Assembly: GCA_016722515.1 (NCBI GenBank) | Contig: JADKJE010000001.1 | Span: 248,001 to 312,000, forward strand | Direction: 5' to 3' | Source of the DNA: Alphaproteobacteria bacterium | GTDB taxonomy: Bacteria; Pseudomonadota; Alphaproteobacteria; Rickettsiales; JADKJE01 | DNA: 64,000 nucleotides | Shown here: in pieces, positions 56,615 through 64,000 of the stretch | How the letters are laid out: every line of letters starts with the position of its first letter | Position numbering within the stretch: position 1 is the stretch's first letter | Notes under the pieces: generated by a model | Databases searched by the model: none | Seen by the model: only the letters and a program-made list of their open reading frames with translations | Told to the model about the DNA's origin: nothing | Translations under genes and position numbers: made by a program

Positions 56615-57693
56615 TCAAGATAAGTTTTTAATAACTGCTCGGTATTTCTGCCGAGGATGGTTGATCATTTCAGGATGGGTGTAAATGAGCAACCCTTCAC
56701 TTATCATAGGGTTTATTAACGTACGCACCAAATGCTTCTTGTCCGTTTTTCCTAATAACTCTGTAAGCTGATCAGCACTCAACTCCTGCCACATACATAG
56801 TTTCTTAATCATTGCCTTTGTCCTTTCTCTCCTCGGACTCTTGCCCAAATTATCCAGCTCGTTTTGGAGGTCAGGAGGTAGGTTTAACTGGTGTGTTTCC
56901 TCGTTCAAGTGGTGTGTTTCTTTGCTTAGCTGGTACCGATTCTCTTCCACCCTTAAAAGCCTCATCAAGGATCCAGCAACATAATAGGTAGTAGAACCCG
57001 GTCCTTTTTTCTCAAGCAAACCACTATCACGTAGGTGTCTCAAGTCGCTGCTAGCCGTTAACGTATCGACCGCATTGAGTTGGCGATACGTTTGGTTATC
57101 CACTGCACCAGACTCACGCACAAAGACAAGAGCTGTTTTTTGAGCATGGTTTAGATCTTCTACACCCAAGCTTGCAAGCCATTCAAGATCTTTAGGGGTC
57201 AAAAAATGGTGCAGTAACAAACGGGCGGTGAATTGATCATTTTCACGGTCGGAATCAAAAGTAGGCGGCGCAAAGCCATTTTTGATCCGTTGAACCGATA
57301 CGCCGATACGCACCGCGAGGAAGACTTTTGTTCCTGATGAATACCGGCTTATCTGATTGTGGAGCCTCTGTTACATCAACGATAATCACTTTCTTACCAT
57401 CGATATCTTCCGTTCGGATAGAAGGGCGGATGGGTTTATTGAAAACGCTGGCGCATTGTGAGGCAATATCACTAGATATCTTGTCTGCATCATCAATTCC
57501 TTTCACGGAGTAAAAAGGGTCATCCTCTTGCTTCTCTACCCCAATTAATATCGTGCCCCCCCCCCATTCCAGGTTCATTCAAGAAAGCGCAGACGGTTTC
57601 CAGTATAGAGGAACCAACACCCAATTTGGCTTCCACTTTCTGATGCTCGTCAATCTGGTTTAATTCTTCAATAATCTCTTTTGCCGTTTTCAT
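56615..57693 (-). pseudogene. Decayed AlbA_2 (Schlafen-type)/helicase-like gene
   Basis: The start at 57693 gives an intact N-terminus, then a G10 tract (57556–57565 as C10 on the plus strand) breaks the frame; nine G would restore GGGTILIGVEK, the AlbA_2 core, which continues to RRIGSTDQ (near 57290). Normally a HATPase-like domain of about 200 residues follows, but here the next frame resumes at APPTFDSDREN, the region after that domain, so an internal deletion is likely. The C-terminal part (to 56615) has winged-helix-like segments. In intact form such proteins are putative transcriptional regulators or nucleic-acid-binding proteins linked to mobile elements. Confidence 0.8.
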
Positions 57694-57700
57694 GCGGCCA

Positions 57701-58262
57701 CTCCTTTACGTATTTGCATAATTCCGTTTTGGATATTCTTGAGCAGACGAGACCAGCTTGGCCAGTATGATCATCTTAAGGATCTTAGTCAATTGGTCAG
57801 AGAAAGATAGCATACTCAATCCGGTTTCTGAATAATGAAATTCTATTTTAGAAGTTTCGGATACTACGCATAGAGTTATACCCATGACTACACAGTACGT
57901 TTAAAAAAAAGCCTTTTTATACATAATTTCAGTTAGAACCAGTTAGTTGTGACCAATACAACCCACCGCCAAGTATTTACGGAAACTGTTTTTCGGGCAG
58001 TTTTTTGGCTTAAGAAAAACCTTAGGTTTTCTGCGCCTCTCACGGTTCGCTCCTGACTTGAGAATGCAAAAAATTGGTGCATTCTTATTCTGAAGTACGG
58101 GTTTGAGAGTGCGTTATTATATTTTTCCGTACGTTGGAAAAGTCGGTACGGGAATTTTTAGTCAAGACAATTCCGTGGTTTGGCAATATACATGTAGCTG
58201 AGAGTTGCTATCTAACTACGCTAGGCGTTGTATTTTTGGTGGCTAATAACATGAGGTGTGAA
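57701..58262. other. Intergenic region in the accessory segment
   Basis: About 560 bases without a recognised gene. It has a GAATGCA/TGCATTC hairpin near 58063–58085 and a TTCCGTAC/GTACGGGAA pair near 58125–58157. An in-frame TTG at 58134 extends the next gene but lacks a ribosome binding site. Confidence 0.4.
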
Positions 58263-58904
58263 ATGATTGAATTACCAAAAGAGCTTAAGGCTATTCTTGA
58301 TGCTACAGATTTTGAAGATGGTGGCATAGAAATTATAGCGATGGAGCTATTAGGAAATGATTTAAATCTAAAGGTTGAATTATGGGATGATTTAGATGGG
58401 TTCCCCAGGCAGCAATGGAAGCTAGAGTGCCGCAGCGTCAAGGATTACAAACTCCAGCCAAGCAATAAAGTTGGTTTGGAAGTAATTACCGAGCACCCTT
58501 TATTGTTTCCGCATAATAAAGCTCAATCCGAACTCTTCTTTAACGGCACTACAGATAAGCTAAAAGAGCTATTAGCTGATTTAGTGATAGCCCATAATAA
58601 AATTGTAGGAACTTGGTTTTCTCTTGAAGATTTTGTTCACCAAATGCCTTGCATTACACATGTCCCTTATATCAAAAATAATGATTTTAAATTTGGGCTT
58701 CTAGCCAAAGGCCCAGATATAGTGATGCAAGAATATCTAAAAGTAATAGATCAGTATAAGATACAAGCAAATATTATTAATCAACGAGAGTCTAAAATCT
58801 GGGATGGGGCAACTTGGGTCGCATCTACTAATGACAATGTCGTACTATTTGTTGGCGATAATTATTTTATTACCAACTCGATTCAAGTAACAAATATTTC
58901 CTAA
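58263..58904 (+). CDS. Small acidic protein of unknown function
   Basis: The ATG at 58263 follows GAGGTG by about five bases and gives 213 residues; a TTG 129 bases earlier is the alternative start. The protein is acidic, without signal peptide or membrane helix, with a beta-rich N-terminal half (LKVELWDDLDGFPRQQW-like strands) and a helical middle (DKLKELLADLVIAHNK). Shape and context resemble toxin-immunity proteins, but no specific family is recognised. It is immediately followed by the transposase on the other strand. Confidence 0.6.
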   Translation: MIELPKELKAILDATDFEDGGIEIIAMELLGNDLNLKVELWDDLDGFPRQQWKLECRSVKDYKLQPSNKVGLEVITEHPLLFPHNKAQSELFFNGTTDKLKELLADLVIAHNKIVGTWFSLEDFVHQMPCITHVPYIKNNDFKFGLLAKGPDIVMQEYLKVIDQYKIQANIINQRESKIWDGATWVASTNDNVVLFVGDNYFITNSIQVTNIS

Positions 58905-58905
58905 T

Positions 58906-59955
58906 CGTCGGGTGATGTATCTTACCGTTTGAGATAATAATATTTCCCATTTCTAGTTTGCCAAATATGCTGTGCCGAAATACCGGAGATCTTTGTCGCT
59001 GACATCTCTCGCATTTCGTCTTGAAGCGAATCCATAATCGCTTCAATAGAAAGATAAAGTCGATTTCTGAACACGTGTCTTTTTAAATATCTCCACCTAC
59101 GCTCTACAGGGTTTAGCTCTGGTGAATAAGGCGGAGGGTGCATTAATACGATATTGTCTGGTATTTCTAAGTGTTGGGCGGTATGATATCCTGCTTGATC
59201 CAGGATAAGCACAGCCATATCGTCATGCAGCTCTTCTGAAAGATGCTCCAAATAGATGTTCATCATCTCGGTATTAACATATGGCAGAAATAATGAGTAG
59301 TGTTCGCCTTTAATAGGATCCAAAGCGCTATACGCGTAAAAATTTTCATACCCAATCTTATGGTTAAATGTGGGCGTTGAGCCCTTCTTAAACCACCCTT
59401 TTCCTTGATCCTGATGAAACCCAAATCTGCCTTGATCAAAATACAAGAAACGGATATCAGGATTTCTTTGGCTTAGCTCTGCTGTTTTTTTTAAACTGTT
59501 CTTGAGCTTCAGCATCACCTTGAACCTGCTTCGGTTTCGCTCTTTTAAATGAGTACCCCTCTTTGCGAATAAAAACCCACAATGTGTTGATGCCCATCCT
59601 GATACCAAACTCATCTTCTATCGATTGCCTTAATTTCTCAAGTGTCCAATTGATATCTCTGCCTGCGTGATTGCGTCCCGTGTCAACCCATTTTTGGGCT
59701 TGCGTGGCCTATCTTCTAAACCAGCAAGACCTTCTTCGCTAAAGCGCTTAACCCAAGCTTTTATCCGACTGCGATCAATTCCTATCACCGAACTAACCAC
59801 ATTTAATGAGTGATGCCTCAAGCTCCTAATCGCCTGCAGTCGCCATGCAATCCGGCCAGATAAACCAAGACCTTCGAACGCTTCGTCAGCCTTTAATAAT
59901 AAGTCAGCATCAATATCTTTTACTTTACGTCCCATAACGACATCACAATACACAT
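58906..59955 (-). mobile_element. IS630-family insertion sequence (frame-broken transposase)
   Basis: The first ORF (59953–about 59690, likely start 59935) is a helix-turn-helix domain (SVIGIDRSRIKAWVKRF). A middle segment coding WTLEKLRQSI…INTLWVFIRKEGY is in another frame, and the last segment (about 59490–58922) holds the DDE domain with FLYFDQGRFGF, LILDQAGYHT and YSPELNPVERRW. Frame changes fall at an A5 run (59691–59695) and an A8 run (59485–59492, coding strand), which are slippage-prone, so translation by slippage or loss of function are both possible. Candidate ends share GTGATGT near 58913 and 59945. Exact ends and the TA duplication are unproven. Confidence 0.8.
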
Positions 59956-60096
59956 TGTTTGGTGTGTTGGCAATAGGAAATATTATTACTTCATGCCTTC
60001 ATGAAATGTCCTGGTTAGCAATATTTCTAGAGTTCATAAAACGACAACACATATGGTGTATAACATAGAATCAAATTTTAAAGATTAGATAATTAT

Positions 60097-63000
60097 ATGA
60101 AATTCAATGATGCCTTTTATTATAATCAAGCAATTGAGGGTAAGCTCTACAGCAGACTCGCCCCAGGCGACATCGATGTTGGCCGGATTTTTAAGAGAAA
60201 GCCATATTACCGCAAAGATGCTGGGGGTTTCATACAAAAACCCAAAACATTAATATTTGCTGATTGGACCTTTAACTATTGGAATGACTGGGAGAGGCTC
60301 CATGCGGTTAAAGTAATGGAAGAATGGTTAGACCAAGGCGGGAAAATATTAGCCTGGTTTGGTAGCGGATCTACTGATGGACCATTAGGGCATCTTACGA
60401 AAGAATGGCTTGCCAAGAACAGGCACACTAAATGGGATACAGAGTTAATATATCTTTCACCCGAAATCATGAGAAAAAAAGCATGTGAGCAATACAAAAT
60501 TGCCTATGATGAACTTCATGTGTTGGATTATTATTGGCTTAAGAACTGGAATGTAACAGATAAATTGCCTAAATATTATATCGATAAAAGATACAGGTTT
60601 CAAGACAAAAATACCCAGAAAATAATCGATGAACATAACGCAAATGTACCACATAAGGAGGGTTACCTAACATATTCACGTGAAGATTATCTTGAGCTTA
60701 ACCTTGAGTTTAATAGTGATGGATTAACAGATTCTCGCCTGGAGTCGCATTGGCCTTATCTACAATATACTAAAGAGGTTACCATCAAGTGCAAAGGTGA
60801 ATTATCTGAAGAGGTATTAGTCAAGCTATTGTCTCAATCACCTAACATTGAATCGTTTATATATGAAGGCTATACATTAAAAGATTCACAATTAAGGAAG
60901 ATCCTTAGCTTATGCCCAGGGCTAAAGACACTCCGTCTCCGCATCAACAGACTATCTAATACACAGGGGTTGGAGGGAATAGAACTGGATCATCTTAAAG
61001 TTCTGACAATAGAATCATATCCACTGACCGATTCTAAAATATTCGAAATTGACGAAGTTATTATACAACAGCTCCTTTCTGCGAGCCCACGATTAGAGCT
61101 CATAGACCTTAATAATGTGTTAGGGTTTACGGATAGCAGCCTGGATAAAATTAAACTAGAAAACCTTCAAGTTATTAGTTTTAGTAATTGTAATATTACC
61201 GCCAAACAATTAGGCGCACTTCTTGCCCGTTCACCGGTCAGAAGTCTGACTGTTAAAAATTGTAACAATCTAGGAAGTACTGATTTACTAGAGCTGAAGC
61301 TAACACATCTTAAAATCTTATTCGCATCAGGTAGCACCATTAGCGCCCAACAGTTACAAGCACTACTTGCCCATGCAAAAGTCAAGGAATTGAGTATTAG
61401 CGATTGCAAAAAACTGGTATATGCTGATTTTTCAGAGTTTAATCTAACACACATTGAAAAGTTAACTATATCAAATAGCACCATTACATCCCAGCAATTA
61501 TGTGCACTTGTTGCTCGTACGCAGCTCAGATTTTTGGATATTATACATTGTATGAATCTTGGTAATGCTGATTTGCCAGTGCTGAAGCTAACGCATCTTG
61601 AATATTTATATATAGCATATAGCACCATTACACCGCAACTACTAGGTGCGCTTGTTGTCGATTCACCCGTCGCAGAACTTAAAATTATAAGTTGCGAAAC
61701 TCTGGGAGATGCTGATTTGCCCGCATTGAAGCTAACGCATCTTAAAAACTTATACATACAAGATAGCACTCTTACAGCCCAACAATTGCGTGCGCATCTA
61801 TCGCAAGCAAATGAATGTGAAGTAGCTATAGTTAATTGCGAAAATTTTGATGATAATATAATAGATGAATTTAAGAATGAATTTCCAAATTTTAATTTTT
61901 ATTTTAGTCCCTATATACCTTCCTCTAAAAAAGATAGCATATATCAACCCTGCAACCCAATACATACACCATCAGAGCATAGGAATTTTACTCCGCACGA
62001 TCCAAACAAGCCATTTGAATTCAAAGGACAAAACAAAACCTATAATCAAAATATGATTATTGAGAAGTTATCTCAGTATTTAACACTCACTAATTACAGG
62101 ACCAATATTATCCCTCAAATTCAAGATGGGATATGTTCAGCTTTATCGAATTTATTTATTGAAAATTGCAATATTTTTTCGAATGAAATTAAGGCTATTC
62201 AACAATGGAATGGCTCACTAGAAGCACTAAATTCTTTAAATGAAGATAATAAATCAAAACTAGAAAATGCATTTAAAAGAATACTATCATACATAGACAA
62301 ATATCAGCTATCTAATACAAGAACACCAACCAACTACCTTGGATCATCTGCAAGGTCTTTCATTAAGGACGTGGCCAATTCACTTTCAAACAGTAATTAT
62401 TTGATACTCTCAAATCCATGGCATGCTATTTCTGTTATGTTGATTGAAAAAAGTTGGTTCGTCTATGATCCAAATTACGTGAATGGATGTAAAAAGTTTG
62501 ACACATTTGATGGTGCATACAAAGCTATTACTGAAAGCCTTGGCTCTTTGATTTTTGTTGATAGATCAGGAATACAACTTCTCCCTGAACTTGGCAAACC
62601 TATCGAAAATCCCAATGATTTTATGCGTGATGGCGGCCTGCTTGTATTATATAAAGCTTCTTGGTCTGATGTCGAACAACTGTTAGAGCTTATGAAGGGT
62701 TGTCAATTAGATCATAACGGGCTATCGGGTCTGTTTCTTCGCGATCTCATGGGTTTTCCAGCCTGGTATCGAGGGCTAACCTCTCCTGATATTGGTGTCA
62801 AGAAACTAACCCAACGCTATCTCCTGCAATTGCTAAGACAAGACAAACAAGCTATCCAAAAATTAGAGAAGAGTTTTGAAGCCATACCCCAAACGCAACG
62901 CCTTTCTGTTAAAGACATTCTGGTACAGCAAGATACCACTAGAAAGAGACTAGCAACAGAGATGGAGCGTTTTCAAAAACAAGCATTGAAAGCCCAACAA

Positions 63001-63177
63001 CACCAGGTGCGCAAAGAACATTACCAAAACCAGCTTTTGCGTCCGATTAAAGACAAAACAGTTGAGGAAGTCTCAACCTATTGTCAGCAATTACTGAATC
63101 CCCAGAAAATGCTGAAGAATAATACTATACGGCGGACTATGGCCATTGAGGTGGAATCTAAGCCATCAACTTTTTGA
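60097..63177 (+). CDS. Leucine-rich-repeat protein with YopT-like (C58) cysteine protease domain
   Basis: The 1026-residue product has an N-terminal domain of about 200 residues with alternating beta and alpha pattern, then a leucine-rich-repeat solenoid (about 205–590) with an exact 48-residue (144-bp) period over its last four units. Residues about 640–830 contain a candidate Cys-His-Asp triad: Cys680 in QDGICSALSNLF, His776 in PWHAISV and Asp791 in VYDPNY. The Cys helix, the HA strand and the DPN after 15 residues match peptidase C58 (YopT/AvrPphB), where the His–Asp spacing is also 15–16. The C-terminal part is a charged coiled coil. There is no signal peptide. A translocated effector cutting or binding host proteins is inferred. 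The end may be premature (see next feature). Confidence 0.75.
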   Translation: MKFNDAFYYNQAIEGKLYSRLAPGDIDVGRIFKRKPYYRKDAGGFIQKPKTLIFADWTFNYWNDWERLHAVKVMEEWLDQGGKILAWFGSGSTDGPLGHLTKEWLAKNRHTKWDTELIYLSPEIMRKKACEQYKIAYDELHVLDYYWLKNWNVTDKLPKYYIDKRYRFQDKNTQKIIDEHNANVPHKEGYLTYSREDYLELNLEFNSDGLTDSRLESHWPYLQYTKEVTIKCKGELSEEVLVKLLSQSPNIESFIYEGYTLKDSQLRKILSLCPGLKTLRLRINRLSNTQGLEGIELDHLKVLTIESYPLTDSKIFEIDEVIIQQLLSASPRLELIDLNNVLGFTDSSLDKIKLENLQVISFSNCNITAKQLGALLARSPVRSLTVKNCNNLGSTDLLELKLTHLKILFASGSTISAQQLQALLAHAKVKELSISDCKKLVYADFSEFNLTHIEKLTISNSTITSQQLCALVARTQLRFLDIIHCMNLGNADLPVLKLTHLEYLYIAYSTITPQLLGALVVDSPVAELKIISCETLGDADLPALKLTHLKNLYIQDSTLTAQQLRAHLSQANECEVAIVNCENFDDNIIDEFKNEFPNFNFYFSPYIPSSKKDSIYQPCNPIHTPSEHRNFTPHDPNKPFEFKGQNKTYNQNMIIEKLSQYLTLTNYRTNIIPQIQDGICSALSNLFIENCNIFSNEIKAIQQWNGSLEALNSLNEDNKSKLENAFKRILSYIDKYQLSNTRTPTNYLGSSARSFIKDVANSLSNSNYLILSNPWHAISVMLIEKSWFVYDPNYVNGCKKFDTFDGAYKAITESLGSLIFVDRSGIQLLPELGKPIENPNDFMRDGGLLVLYKASWSDVEQLLELMKGCQLDHNGLSGLFLRDLMGFPAWYRGLTSPDIGVKKLTQRYLLQLLRQDKQAIQKLEKSFEAIPQTQRLSVKDILVQQDTTRKRLATEMERFQKQALKAQQHQVRKEHYQNQLLRPIKDKTVEEVSTYCQQLLNPQKMLKNNTIRRTMAIEVESKPSTF

Positions 63178-64000
63178 TTTGCAATTGCTGTTAGAACAAG
63201 AATGTATCAAAACAAACCGCCCCATTTTTATTGTTCAATCCCCTGATGATTTGGTCTGTTCTTCGCCTTCTGTGAAGCAGCAAGATGGGATATATGGTTT
63301 GATTGTTAGTCCTCCTTCGGGTCCATTGGTGGATTTTCTCAACACCTATAAAGATCAGCGGCCGGTGCTAGTGGTTAATTATGACAGTTTTCAAGCTGAT
63401 GAGATCGTACAGTTTAACAGTCTTTTAGATAAAGTGCGGCACGTGGATGGCTTTGCCATTCCCAAAGATACATTAGTGTTAGGATTGATCAATGGCGGGA
63501 ATCCGCTGGCTTATCGCGGTGCAGACTTTTTAGGTCGTTTTGACAGCAGAACGCGCTGTCGTTTAACGGCACAACAATTCGATGATTCAGTCTCTGCTTT
63601 TATGAATGGCTTGTGGTACAGCGAGGAAGATACAGTTCCATACGTGATCGATTTATTTAACACGCCATATTGGAAAGAACAACTACTTGGAACCTGGCAG
63701 ATTCATGGTAATCAGCTGATTTTTAAAGAAGGCGAGTTAGCGGCAGCACTTGCTAGCAAACAGCCCATTGAGCTTAGGAATGCGCCATTTCATAAGCCAG
63801 AATTTGTTCATTTCTGGCAACAGGCGCAATTGCGTCACAAAATAGAGCATGATGGTCGTGTTATACCGTTAGAGGATCCGCTGGTTATTCTTGCAGAGCA
63901 TGGCTATAACTGGGAGTGGTTGAACAATCAAATCTTATCCACGTACGAACACAAATATACCTTACAGGAGCCCCTATTAAATCCAACCTCCTTTAATAGT
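63115..64000 (+). CDS. Continuation of the LRR-protease gene in another frame (partial)
   Basis: From about 63115 to the window end one frame is open with no stop, offset by one base from the LRR gene. It reads smoothly from YGGLWPLRWNLSHQL to NWEWLNNQILSTYEH and looks like folded protein with alternating beta strands (IFIVQ, GLIVSPP, VLVVNYD) and helices. There is no credible start codon or ribosome binding site at its beginning, and the join falls just where the upstream ORF ends. The simplest reading is one protein of more than 1300 residues interrupted by a one-base insertion near 63115–63130. Family unknown. Confidence 0.6.

Overview
The window looks like a chromosomal segment of an AT-rich alphaproteobacterium, possibly from a host-associated lineage. 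The evidence is gene content and order: rnd–kdsD–lptC–lptA on one strand, eno next to an ftsB-like gene, argJ next to mutT, hom next to a class I aminotransferase, yajC–secD, an NDUFA9-like NAD(P)-binding protein, a class II (GlpX) fructose bisphosphatase, and a DksA with the two-cysteine zinc-finger variant often seen in this class. The order within Alphaproteobacteria cannot be fixed from the sequence alone.

Layout. 1–2.4 kb: start of an MscS-type channel and an acyl-CoA synthetase. 2.5–8.1 kb: a thioredoxin/NHL-propeller protein resembling NHLRC2, then a 1210-residue orphan with an internal duplication. 8.7–16.3 kb: housekeeping genes (gamma carbonic anhydrase, argC, rplM–rpsI, cysK–rrf2–dut, pyrE, dksA). 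16.4–20.1 kb: a histidine kinase, a response regulator carrying its own ATPase-like domain, and a methyltransferase. 20.1–27.4 kb: small lipoprotein, rpe, guaA, and the LPS transport and Kdo block. 27.5–34.1 kb: two large calcium-binding RTX exoproteins, the second with a Pro/Thr linker built of 87-bp tandem repeats. 34.3–40.3 kb: tRNA-Leu(CAG), complex-I-associated protein, ftsB, eno, yajC–secD and a secreted low-complexity protein. 40.5–46.0 kb: a MITE-like inverted repeat and a filamentous-haemagglutinin-type exoprotein ending in about 90 copies of a Gly-Gly-Thr-Pro-Pro-Asn/Asp hexapeptide. 46.6–56.5 kb: mutT, argJ, glpX, hom, aminotransferase, a very large Gln/Gly/Pro-rich lipoprotein and a double ABC ATPase. 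56.6–64 kb: an accessory region with a decayed AlbA_2/Schlafen-type gene carrying a G10 tract, a frameshifted IS630-family element, and a leucine-rich-repeat protein with a YopT-like (peptidase C58) Cys/His/Asp arrangement, whose coding sequence seems to continue in another frame to the window end.

Two themes stand out. First, much coding capacity goes to surface, secreted or effector-like proteins made of repeats (RTX, GGTPPN, Pro/Thr, Gln-rich, LRR). Second, single-base frame breaks recur in or near low-complexity DNA (TPS adhesin, AlbA_2 gene, transposase, end of the LRR gene, start of secD). They may be real phase-variable or decaying loci, or base-calling errors. The secD case, in an essential gene, warns that error must be excluded first.
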